From the NCBI GenBank assembly GCA_027575765.1, contig JANBPT010000461.1, positions 1 to 34,649 on the forward strand: a stretch of 34,649 nucleotides of DNA, read 5' to 3'. This DNA is from Tieghemiomyces parasiticus. Taxonomy: Eukaryota; Kickxellomycota; Dimargaritomycetes; Dimargaritales; Dimargaritaceae. The notes beneath the pieces are model-generated. The model was given only the letters and a program-made list of their open reading frames with translations, was not told where the DNA came from and searched no databases. Positions within the stretch are counted from its first letter, which is position 1. Each line of letters starts with the position of its first letter. The translations under genes and the position numbers were made by a program. Shown here in pieces: positions 10,833 through 20,959 of this stretch.

Positions 10833-12755
10833 ATGGCGGGCTTCGCTCCTTCGCCGCCCGTGTGTCTGCCGGCCTCCTGCTACCCCTTCTCGCCGCTCAA
10901 GACCCGGCCGACCCGCGCCCTCAGCGGCTTCGTCTCGGTTCCCTGCGACGCGTACATTGACAAGCTCGACCTCCTGGGCAGCCAGTTTGACCTGGACCCT
11001 CTACCCGCCGCCCCAGCGAAGCGCCTCTCCTGCCCCTTCCCGGGACTGCTTCCCCCGCTCTCTGTTTTCACTGATGCCACCTTGGAAGGAATCACATGGT
11101 CCGTCGATACCTCGCTCCAGGCCGCCCTTCCCCACGCCGTCGGTGCCTGTTTCACCTACTCGCCGCCGCGCCTTTACCCACGCAAGGCTGCGTCCACCCT
11201 GTCTATCCGATCGTCCGTATCCCTCGCCTCCACCCTGGTTGGAACTCCCGCGGCCGATGCCACAGACTCGACTGGGGTAACCAAGGGGTCGACTGTGGCG
11301 GACCCCTCAGTGGCCAGCCCCCACCATGGTATGTCTCCCTGTGAGCTGGCCTGCGCCACCCGCAAGCGCAAGCGCCGCGTCTCCCACCAGGCCACCGCCC
11401 AGCTGCCGCCCGTGAGCCAACGCCTGTCCTTTATCTACGATGACACCGTTTCCCAGCTCCGCATCACCGGACTGGAACCAGTCGCAGCCCCGATCGTCAG
11501 CGAAACTCCGGCCAAGCGCCGCGGCTGCCTAGATCCGCCCAGCTTTGCATGCCACCCGGCCTCGCTTCCGCCTTGTCCCTGCGCCGTCCCCACCCGGGCT
11601 CTCCGCGCGCTGCTGGACCGGGCTCCACGGCACACGGTGGATGCCCACTTTCTTGACAATCATGACACGTCCGCCCCGGCACGGTTGTCCAGCCTCGACC
11701 CCACAGTCCGCTTGGGTCTCGTCAACCGTATCGTACAGATCAACGACCACACCAACCTGCAGTACCATTCCGAAACCGTCTACATCGCCATCAACTACAT
11801 GGATCGTTATTTTGACGCCATCCACCGTCGGCGGTGCGCCGGCCAATCGAGTGCCTGGACCCGGGCCGCCCCAACGCACACTTCAGCCCGGCCGCCCCTC
11901 GCAGTCGAACCCATCCCGTCCTTTGGTACCTGGCCTGATCGCGTGGCCATTGCAGAGCAGATAACCATGCCCGCCAATTGTCGGTCCCGACTCAGTTCAT
12001 ACGGTGCCACATTTGATCAGCAGCTCATTGCCGTCACCTGTTTGTACCTGGCCGCCAAATTCTGCGAGGATGGCTATACCCCGGCCGCTTCAGATTTTGC
12101 CCAGTTTCTGGGCATGTACGACTGCACGTTGGACGATATCGTGGCCGCCGAGAAGCACGTGCTTGACCTACTCGAGTGGAATATGTTTGTCGTCACCCCC
12201 CATGCCATCGCCGAAGAACTCCTCAAGTGCCTGGCCTGTCCCTGCCAAGCCTTCGACAAGTCCACCAGCGCCACGCCCACTCGGCCCGCCGCTCCAGTCG
12301 CCGTTGACTACCCTAGCCCATGCGAGTCGTCACCACGATCGCCGGTACACCTCACCTCCGTAATCACCCCGACCACCTCCCCACCATCTGCCGTCACCCC
12401 CTCCGCCCGTCACCCTTACCCGAATGCCTCTGTTTTCCCCAGCCCATGTTCACAACCCGATCGTCCCACTCTAAGGCAGTCCACCGAACCGTCGCCCGCC
12501 CTGTTTGATGAATCACTAGAATTTTGGAAACTGACTCTACTCGACCATACCAACGTGGGTCTACCTCCGACCCTCGTGGCCCTCACCGGTCTATCGAAAG
12601 CGTCCCAATGTATCGATCAGCCCTTCTCTCTAGAAGATGCCCTAGCACTCACCGGGGTTGCCTTCTCCGAGCTTCAGGGTTGTCTCGCGACTTTTGACGA
12701 CGACTTTTTCACCGACGACGAAGAGGAGGAAGGGGAGACTATGGACGAGACTTGA
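10833..12755 (+). CDS. Cyclin with two cyclin folds (A/B-like), intronless
   Basis: 640 residues in one exon. An N-terminal disordered part of about 290 residues carries a basic cluster KRKRR near 177, a likely nuclear signal. The N-terminal cyclin box starts near Arg293 (RLGLVNRIVQINDH) and continues with SETVYIAINYMDRY, QLIAVTCLYLAAKFCED and AEKHVLDLLEWNM to about 465. This pattern fits CDK-binding mitotic or G1 cyclins better than transcriptional or Pho80-type ones. A Pro/Ser-rich linker follows, then a weaker C-terminal fold near 559-600 (LEFWKLTLLDHTNVG). The tail is very acidic (DDEEEEGE). Oddity: about 60 extra residues (roughly 331-391) lie between helices 2 and 3 of the box; no splice sites flank them convincingly. 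The exact cyclin class and CDK partner cannot be told from sequence alone. Confidence 0.92.
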   Translation: MAGFAPSPPVCLPASCYPFSPLKTRPTRALSGFVSVPCDAYIDKLDLLGSQFDLDPLPAAPAKRLSCPFPGLLPPLSVFTDATLEGITWSVDTSLQAALPHAVGACFTYSPPRLYPRKAASTLSIRSSVSLASTLVGTPAADATDSTGVTKGSTVADPSVASPHHGMSPCELACATRKRKRRVSHQATAQLPPVSQRLSFIYDDTVSQLRITGLEPVAAPIVSETPAKRRGCLDPPSFACHPASLPPCPCAVPTRALRALLDRAPRHTVDAHFLDNHDTSAPARLSSLDPTVRLGLVNRIVQINDHTNLQYHSETVYIAINYMDRYFDAIHRRRCAGQSSAWTRAAPTHTSARPPLAVEPIPSFGTWPDRVAIAEQITMPANCRSRLSSYGATFDQQLIAVTCLYLAAKFCEDGYTPAASDFAQFLGMYDCTLDDIVAAEKHVLDLLEWNMFVVTPHAIAEELLKCLACPCQAFDKSTSATPTRPAAPVAVDYPSPCESSPRSPVHLTSVITPTTSPPSAVTPSARHPYPNASVFPSPCSQPDRPTLRQSTEPSPALFDESLEFWKLTLLDHTNVGLPPTLVALTGLSKASQCIDQPFSLEDALALTGVAFSELQGCLATFDDDFFTDDEEEEGETMDET

Positions 12756-14029
12756 CTGCGTTTCGTGAAGCCAACCGTTTAGACTGGGTATACTCAACTC
12801 TTGATTTAATTCGCGCGCCTTAATTTTGTTATCACCCGTGGTGGCATACTCTTTATCGCCTACCACGCACGATTGCGCCCGCTGGTGGCGGTGCTTGTAC
12901 TAATACGTTATTTGCGCGGTTAGTGGCGCTCTTCTGATTATCTGTTTCATGTTTTTCTGTTTAGGAAAGTGCGGGGGCCGATACCTAACGGCATCTAGGA
13001 CAACCCTCCCTGGATGGCGCTTCATCCGTACCATCGACCAAACTGAGAGTTTGCCTATTGTAGTTGTAGTGGATCTAGCAAGTGGTTTACATTGTTCGCC
13101 TTCGATTTTTGCGGTGTGTTGCACCGTTTGCTTTGCTTATAAACTATCCTAAAACAAACCCGACCTAGTATCGTGTAGGATGAGCACTAGTTTCTTGCCT
13201 TTTAAAACTCTACGGCGTGCTACCGTCCCAGCATTCACGCCATAGATGCCTGTAGCCGGTGTCAAAGGCCAGCGGACTCAGGTCGATTACCTTGAAGCCG
13301 GCTCCGATTAGCATGGCTAGCACGCCCGTGGATTCCACGATAGACTTGGTCCCGGCAGACCCGCTAAGAGACTGCGCAGTTGGTTGTACTCGTGCTAGGC
13401 GAGGACAGCAGCTCCGCCCACTCCCCCCTCTTTGCTGAAGAGCAGCCTCCCGTCATTATTGTCATTTACGTATTCTACTTTGCCGGAGTACAAGAGGTAG
13501 GTCAGCCCAGTCCCTGAAAGATTGCACCTATCTGTAGGAGATTATTGCCGCATACACTGATTGATCCCTACCTTAGTATTCTACCAATCATGCTCGCCTC
13601 ATCACCTCCTTAAACGGTTGAATGCGGCGATCCACGGTTACTAGCGTTCCTGGTAAAGGGTACTAAGCAAAGTAGTCAACATCTTTGCACTTGTTAGCCA
13701 TGCCTGATGGAGCTACTGGCAGCTGAAATGGGTTCTTCCGCTACCTCCCAGACCGTAGACGTCCTAAAATCCGGTATGATGCCTAGTGCATCCAATTGGT
13801 GCTTTGGCAGTATTAAACACTGTTGAGGTTAGCGATGTATACACCCACAGCTGGTTGTTATTTGAAATTAGGAGCCAGATTCTATTAAAGTTGTGGCTTA
13901 TTAAGGAATCTAAATAAAGTTTAGGTACAAGGTAGGTGGCCGGGTTCCTTAGCCCTGGACCGCCTGTGGCGACCAGTTTGGTAAGTATGGGGGGAGGAGG
14001 GGTAGGTTCACAATTCCAGTCTGTCGCAA
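12756..14029. other. Intergenic between convergent cyclin and SPC7 genes
   Basis: About 1.27 kb containing both 3' flanks. Two short overlapping minus-strand frames at 13207-13535 look somewhat protein-like but shift frame and carry a stop. No gene is supported. Confidence 0.5.
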
Positions 14030-17000
14030 TTACGTCCGGCCTGCGTGGAAGTCTCCAATACGGCCGCACACTTCCGTCAGGTGGTGGCGCCGGGCTGGAT
14101 TCGGGGAGGCCTTGCTTGCCATGTAAGGTTTGAGATCAGCCGGCGTAACGTCGCCGTAAACCTTCTCAAACTCCCACTCGAGATTCGTAGGCGGGTAGAC
14201 CGAGAGGGGCGAGCGCATCCAAAATGCCACGTAAAAGCGACTGGGTACAGGGTGCCGCGTCAATGGCGGTGATGGTGAGGGCGCCGAGTTACCGGTAGGG
14301 TTAACCGGGGGTGGTGGAAAGTGGGCGACAAAGAGGACGCGGATACAGATCAGGTGGGTCTCAGGAAGGTAGCTAACGGTGGTGCGGAACCGGGCGCGGA
14401 GGTGCTGGAGGTCGTCACGCAGGCGTTCGACACGATCCCAGTGGTCAAACACCGAACGGAGGCGAACGGGTAGCGATCGAGGTTGGCCGTCGTTGCCCAG
14501 TGAAGTGAGATCGTCTAGGATGGCCCGCCAAGTGTCGGCGTCCGGGTCTGGTTGGCCGGACCCCGGGTGACTAGTCTGACCGGCCTGGTCGGTAACCTGG
14601 TCGAAATGAAGCGTCAGATCGACCCCGCTCTGGGTATCGGGCCAGGAATCCAAGAGGGACCGGTGGAAACGGACCGCGAGCGCCTGCCGGTAGAGTAGCT
14701 GACAGTGACTAGCAGTCAGTTCCGTCAGCGTAACACGGTGGAGCGAAGCCAGGGCGGTGAGCGTCTGGCGGTGAAGAACTAAATCGGTTACCGTCATGGT
14801 CTGGTGGGCAGCGTGGGTGGTTTTGGCCGTGTTGATCGCCTGGTGGGCCGCTTCGACCTGTTCCCGAAGGGATTGGATCCGAGCCTCCACGGCCATCTGT
14901 TCAGCACGGCCAACGGTGAGCTCATCTCGCCGCGTTGTGACCAATGCCGCCTGGGCGTTTATCCTCTCCTGCAGCAGGGCCAATTCCTCCTGATCGCAGC
15001 GGGCCAGGGCAGTTTTACGTTCCTGGGCCCGCCGGACCTGGTCTCGAAGACGATCACGGTACCGGCGAAGCGGCGCCGCGCCGTGATTGGTCAATCCGAC
15101 GCGGTAATTCCCCATTGCCTGTTGGTCCCGCTTCAAGTCAATCAGAGTTCGGTTGTAGGCATCAAGGACGGGGGCCAGGGACATGGCACGCCACGTGTAC
15201 CACGTGCGCTTGGACTGTAGGCGGGCGTGGGTTTTAAGTTGCTTAAAATATAGCTCCAGACCGAGCCGTTCGGATTCCGGCGCCAGGAGATATTCGAGGA
15301 CGCTCGACGGATTGTTGATGCGCAGTTCGGCGTCTAGCTTGGCTACCGTCTGGGTACCCTTACGAATATTCTCGGTGAGGTCAGTGCAGAGAAATTGGTA
15401 GAGTTCCAAAGCTGGCGCCAGGGCTGCCGTGACCCGCGCGTGATCGCCTAGGCGCCGAGCAGGGGATAGATCACCAAGTTCAGCGGCCGAAGGGGCCTCC
15501 GCCGGCGGACGCTGGATCACCGTGGTATCCAGACTGTCGATAAACTGGATCCCAGTCATCTCGAGGAATTGGGTCAGAGATACAGGTTCCACCGAGGCAG
15601 GCTGGTGGGTGCGATGAAGTTGGGAGAAAGGGCATCAATGGAAGGAAGGGGGGATTAGGTAGCTGCCGATTGAAGGGATGGCAACGTTAATTAGAGGGGA
15701 AGGCGGTGTACAACTACACACCGTGGATCGCAGACTTACCTCTTGAACGGTAGGCTCCCGCAGCGCCCCTGAGTTGATGGATCGGTAAGGGGAGGCAACG
15801 GGTGATTCGACAGGTTTCCAGGGTGAGGCAACATTCATTTGATCTGCCCCGGGCACCGTCTGTGGTGGCAGCTCAGACGGAGTCGGCGAGGGTTCGGTCA
15901 ATATGGGCTTGGGTGACGACGGCGATTGATGAGCAGCTGATGTAGGGTGGATGGGCTCGGCAATAACGGGAGTAGCTGATTGAACGGCGGTGTGACTCTC
16001 CGCCCCGTTCTCCACCATCAGGCCGGACCGCACCGGGCTCAGGGTTGGCGGTGAGGGTGAACCTGACGGTGGCGACGACGTCAGTAAGGGACGAGTGGGA
16101 GAGAACTCCGCCAGGGATGACTTGCGACGTAGGCTACTACGGCGGCGTGACCGCGGGGTGATCTGAGGGGAGCCTTCCTCCAGTACCACCGAGCGTGGAG
16201 TCCGTTGTGTCGGCGTTGGGGTGACGCTGGTCGGGCGAGCCGGAACAGGGGACGGAGTCAATGGGAGCTGCGGGCTCAACGTGCGCGGCTTGGGGGTGGC
16301 GGTGGGAATAGATGGAGTGGTTGACGGTAAGGTACTAGGAGCCGAGGGTGGGGTACTATCGATGGCATGGTGAGTCAGGAGGCCACCGGCGTGTGTGGCG
16401 CGTCTCTGGGCATATGGTGAGGCGCGGACTGGCCCATCTCGCATCGAGGCGCGCCGGGCTGCGGCCGCCCGTCGGCCGGCCTTCTCGAGAACGGGGGTCA
16501 TGGGAGAACCGGTCTCGGCGAGCGAGTCATCAGGGTCCACCATGAAGTCATCTGAAGCCATACTTTGATCCACCAAATTGTCATCGGGTCTTTGAGGCGA
16601 AGGCGGACTACCGACGGCCTCGCTAGTGGGACGTTGGGGTGGGTGGGACGTGGATTCCGCAAGGTTCGGGACGGCCATGGTAGTGGACGGGTCCTCTGGT
16701 GCTCGTAACCAGGGCGTGGAGAGCCTAAAGAGCTGACTGGCTGACCCGGGCGACAGCCGGGCGACGCGTGATGTGCCAACGCTGGCTTCCTGTATGATGC
16801 CAGCCCAGCTGGCGTCCACCTGCAAGATTGACGCCTCCTCCATGTCACTACCGGAGTCCTCGGAAGGCGGGTCGCTCGACATTACCACTGCCTGGATGCC
16901 GCCCAGGCACTGCGTGACCTCCATGGACATGTCATCATTGTCTGCCGGCTCGGATTCCTCGTCGCCGCTGGACTCGTGGGCTGGGGCATTTGTTGGCCCC

Positions 17001-19288
17001 GCAATGGCCTGGATACCACCAATACATTGGGTTACCTCCATTGAAGCGTCCAGCTCTTCGGTATCATCGACCGCAGGTGATTCTAGTGGTCCGGTTGCGG
17101 GACGCGTGCGCAGGGAGGTCCGCCGGGTGGTGCGCGGGGAGACGTGTATCATGTGAGGTACACAAGTCGTGAGGTCCATCGCTAAAGATACATCCGCATC
17201 GTCGCTATCGTCCTCCTTTAACATGAGGCGAGCTTCCTCGTCATTGTCCCGAGCAGTAGGTAGGAGAGGGGTATCGGAGACGGCACTGGCCAGGGGTGAG
17301 CTGCTGGAGAAGAGGGTGCGGGTAACGATACCGCCGACACACTCAGTCATGTCCATGGTCATGTCGCCCAGCGCAGACCGATCTACGAAGCTCATCGTCA
17401 GATCGGAGGCCGGAGAGGCGGGTGGGGGCACGGCCCGGGACGAATTGGTCAGGCCACCGACACACTCGGTCACTTCCATGGTGGCCTCATATTCAGATTC
17501 GGAAGACGACGACGGGGAGGATTCGTTGGCAGGTGTCGTCAGGGAAGGGGGCAGAACCGAGTCAGGTAGTGGCTCCACTGGGTAGCGGTGCAAGGTCATC
17601 GTCACTAGGCTCATATCCTCATCCTCATCGACACTGGTGTCGCTGTCCAGGCTCGTCGGCCTAGAGGGGTGGACGGCCGGAGAAGGTACGGTGGGCGGGT
17701 GGTACGGGCTGGTCAAGATGTTTAGGTTGCTGGGTGGGTCTGACGAAACCAGGGACATGCTCGACCCAACCGACGGGACGCTTCCGGTGGCCTCTGCGGC
17801 GTCGCCCAGCCACATGGCCGGTGGCGGGTCGGTCAAAGTCAGGATCAGAGAATCCGGCTCCGTATAGGGTTCTAATTCGGTTCCAACGATGGTATTCGGG
17901 CCACCTGACGACGTCCGCCCATCAGAATTCAACAAGCCGGTGGAAACGACGGGTGCCGGCGGCTGGGCCAATTCTGGTAGAGTACCCGTGTCCAGTGATA
18001 GGTTTAGGGTGAGTTCATCCTCAGCGGGGGTTTGTGTAGCAGTGAGGTTGGGCATTTCGTACTGGTTTACCGGCTCAGGTGGGGGCGGCGACGTTGGTCG
18101 GTTTGTTGACGCTGGCGGACCGACCATGCTACTGTCGAACGAGCCGGGATTGGACTCAGCAAACGACGATGTTGAACTCCACTCGCCGCTATCTTTTTCG
18201 AAGAGACTTAACGATGCGTAGCAGTTATCATGGCGGAGCAACATATGTAATCCACGGGACGTAGGCGAAAAGGTTAGATTGCCGGGTTAAATGAAGCTGG
18301 GCAGTAGTGGAAAATCGAATTTGATGTCGCTAGAATCTCAGTAGTTGACAGTCCCCACTGAAAGTATTAATTAGCAGCACTTACCGCACATGTGCCGTCG
18401 CCGCAAAGCTGACCCGGCGGTTCATGAGACTCTTCCGACGATCATCCCTGTAAGAGTGCACATGGAAAATCGGGGTGTAGAATAGCCATGGTGCATCTAG
18501 TCGATGGCGGATTAGCAACAGGCCATGCCAGTGTCAATACCGTTCACTGGCACATCAATGACGATAAAGGGGGGGGGGTTTGAAGGCATTGGCGGATCCG
18601 GTCGGCAGAATTGGCCACTTTTAAAATTAGGCGCTTACCGCTGTATGGTCATAGGCGTAGTGGGTCCGTGGCGGTTTAGAATGCTACGTAGCGGCGTGTC
18701 TAGTTGGACGGTATCATTCTCGGACGTGAACTTGCCCAGCCGGATGGGCGTGGGCAGCATGATGGTGGAATCGAAGGTGGATTCAGCGTTGAGAAAGCTT
18801 GTACCCAGCTCGTCGTCGGAATTGTTACCGGCGGCAGGTCGAGCAGCAGGGGCTTTCGAAGTAGTGGTGGATTTAGTGAACGCCTGGCTATTTTTTTTGG
18901 CGGCCAGGGAGGCAGGTACTTTACGCGGCCTGGTGACGCTAGAGCCGTGCTGCGGCATGAAAGCCGGACCCTATAATTTAGCGGCGTTGGTGAGAGGAAG
19001 GAGTAGAGAGTCAAAGTGCGTGCCAGGCGTTCGTTAGTCAGGTCAGGATCGGCCGCATAGGACAGGGTTAAGGTTTATCAATGTTATTCATCGCCTTCCC
19101 TGCACCATACTACTTACGGAAGCACGCCGTTTCCGACGGTTAGAGGCCGCCTCCATGTCGGAGCTGTCCGAGTCGTCGGCATTTTCTTTGGAACCTGGTG
19201 TGGGGCTACCATGCTGGGCTAAGAACTGCACGGGAACGCTCTTACGACGTAAGTTGCGCATCTTGCGCTTCGGCTCTGGGGTATCCAT
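14030..19288 (-). CDS. SPC7: KNL1/Spc7 outer-kinetochore scaffold
   Basis: Kinetochore protein that binds microtubules and PP1 and, when MELT repeats are phosphorylated by Mps1, recruits Bub3-Bub1. Exons: 19288-19118, 18970-18639, 18447-18385, 18206-15740, 15601-14030; all phases agree, giving 1534 residues. PP1-docking motifs lie at SILN (153-156, a variant of SILK) and RRVSF (178-182), followed by the conserved AHVRLFEKD, which is created only by splicing exon 3 to exon 4. Five clear MELT repeats start at about 432, 473, 532, 578 and 617, plus a degenerate one near 387. The C-terminal exon opens with LTQFLEMTGIQFIDSL, the Spc7 domain signature, then a coiled coil (about 1080-1290) and an RWD-like end with WEFEKVYGDVTP. 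The gene converges on the cyclin gene. Assignment is very secure; individual splice sites are hand-predicted. Confidence 0.95.
16895..17614 (-). repeat. MELT repeat array in SPC7
   Basis: Five copies of Met-(Glu/Asp)-x-Thr followed by x-Cys: MEVTECVGGL, MDMTECVGGI, MDLTTCVPHM, MEVTQCIGGI and MEVTQCLGGI, spaced 39-59 residues apart. A weaker MSLVTMT precedes them. Acidic and Ser-rich residues come before most copies, as expected of Mps1 sites. Four copies share a C-hydrophobic-GG extension after the MELT core. Confidence 0.92.
18569..18578 (+). repeat. Poly-G tract (10) inside SPC7 intron 2
   Basis: Ten consecutive G residues (C on the coding strand) lie between exons 2 and 3 of SPC7, about 60 bases after the exon 2 donor. 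It is one of several long G/C homopolymers, none of which lies in a CDS. Confidence 0.9.
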
Positions 19289-20418
19289 GGCCGCTCAAAT
19301 TGCCCCCTGGGATGGAGAAGCGTGTCAATGAGCAGGATAAGGTGGTGGACAATGGACTGAACCGTTGATGTGGCTGAACGGTTCACACAATGCGGGAAGG
19401 CCGGTAAGGAACGACGAATAAGAACCTATAAAATTTATGGCGGCGGCAGGAAATAGGAAAAGAGGGGACGGCATAGTTTCGAAACAAAGATAAAGCAGGT
19501 TAAACCCTTAGCCGTCAATTAGGAGCGGAGGTGAATTTGCCAATGGCGCCTGGATGAACAAATGTGCCCACCGTAAGTGTCACAATATGGATAACATACG
19601 CGCTAGTATTCGCTGGTACCACCACAGTGGTTCTCGTTCACCAAAGGGTGGAGTGGGCGGACCGGCCTGCCAGCGACGCTCCAATGTAACGAGGTCAGAC
19701 AATGTAAACAAACCGTGACACAAATTTTATCACGTGATATATTTTATTTTCCCACACGCACGGTAGGGCGAAGGTACCGCACTATACAGTCGATTGTAAT
19801 GGTAGTTAAGCAGGCCTCATGCTTGGGGTTAGGTGTTTTCACATCAGCTACGCTACCAGCTTTGAAGGCGAGCGTTGTGGCGTAGGAACTTGCCGTAGGT
19901 CGACTTTCACGTAGTCATGGCACCCCTGACGGCACACATTTGTTAGCTCAGTCACTTCCAGAAGCAAGCGTACTTCAGTTGGCAAGGGCTTGCCCATCAC
20001 AACTTGATCCTGGCTTCCAGCCTCTACCACCTAAACTGTCCCGCCCTGTAGTGGGGCGACTTGGTAATTATTACCGCGGCCGCTAGATTAGTCACGTCGT
20101 TCACTGAATATTAATTCCAAATATTTATTATCATACCCTCATACATATAGTTACCGTATCTTCAGTTTATTAAACAAAATCGGACTACAGGACTGAGTCG
20201 TTAGTCATAGAGTCGTGACGGAGGCGGTAAAATAGGAGCGAAAAAGACACGAGGGCTGGTCGAGGAAGCTGAATTGTAACTGGGAGAAAATCCGCTTACC
20301 GGGCAACGAAGGCGGGCATTCAACAAAAAGCATAGCTAGATGGGGGAGTGTTATCGTTGTCGTACCCGATGGAGACCTGATCTATCAGGTATATAAGGGT
20401 AGAGGGAATTGACGTTGT
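19289..20418. other. Intergenic: SPC7 promoter and 3' flank of CBM18 gene
   Basis: No gene is supported; the longest frame is a 60-codon ORF at 19848-20030 on the minus strand with no motif. The region is AT-rich around 19720-19750 and 20100-20180 and carries a CACGTG palindrome at 19728-19739. Confidence 0.5.
19728..19739. promoter_or_regulatory. TATCACGTGATA palindrome upstream of SPC7
   Basis: A 12-bp perfect palindrome with the CACGTG core lies about 440 bases before the SPC7 start, inside an AT-rich stretch. It contains the same TCACGTGA octamer as the sites at 3037 and 10080. A bHLH (Cbf1-type) site is the likely reading, by inference. Confidence 0.4.
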
Positions 20419-20959
20419 TCAGCAGTAGCCAGCACCCGAACCACAGTAGCCCCACTGGGAGCAGCAGGTATTCGGAGGGCAGACGGTATCGGCGTTGCAG
20501 GTGCCGTCGGTGCTCTCGTTGGTCGGGGAGTAATCATTGTCACCGCCATCGCCGTCAGAGGGAGCAGAGCTAGAGCCTGCGTCGTCACCAGTGCAGGGTC
20601 CATTCTGGCAACCGGCGCCACAATAAGCATCGCCAGAACCGCAGTAACCCCACGGAGAGCAGCATAGCCCGTTGAGACACGGGCTGGATGCGTCGCAGGC
20701 TGGAAAATGAGATAGGTAGGTGAGAGGCGAGAGAACAGCGTGGAGGAACGATGAGCGGGTAGAGGATTTTATAGGTAAGTGATACACTCCGCCCTGTAAT
20801 TCTTTCAAGGACACCAAGCCACCGAATGGGCATGGGGGTAATGTGATTTAGATACTATAAGGCACTATACTTACTACCGTCAGCGGGTGCGTCCTGGGAG
20901 ATGACAAGGGCGGGCACAGTGAGGGCCAACAGGGCGATGATGACAGTGGCACGGACCAT
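20419..20959 (-). CDS. Secreted protein with one full and one six-cysteine hevein-type (CBM18) domain
   Basis: Two exons, 20959-20875 (85 nt) and 20699-20419, join through a phase-1 intron (GTAAGT donor, TTTTCCAG acceptor) to give 121 residues. Residues 1-21 are a signal peptide starting MVRAT. The first domain (about 30-64) has the standard eight cysteines with core [10 protein letters not shown] Ser/Asp/Gly-rich linker (65-95) leads to a second domain (96-121, core CCSQWGYCG) that stops right after its sixth cysteine, so the protein ends in Tyr-Cys. The family binds chitin; secretion is likely. A donor three bases upstream (GTAGTA) is also possible in the same phase. It is a paralog of the genes at 1-272 and 23496-24080, with the nearest match in first-exon length to the latter. 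Confidence 0.9.

Noticed and set aside
13207..13535. Two adjoining minus-strand frames that look protein-like
   Set aside because: They are in different frames with a stop at 13395-13397 between them and no convincing splice sites. Neither matches a family I can name, so this may be chance or a decayed fragment.
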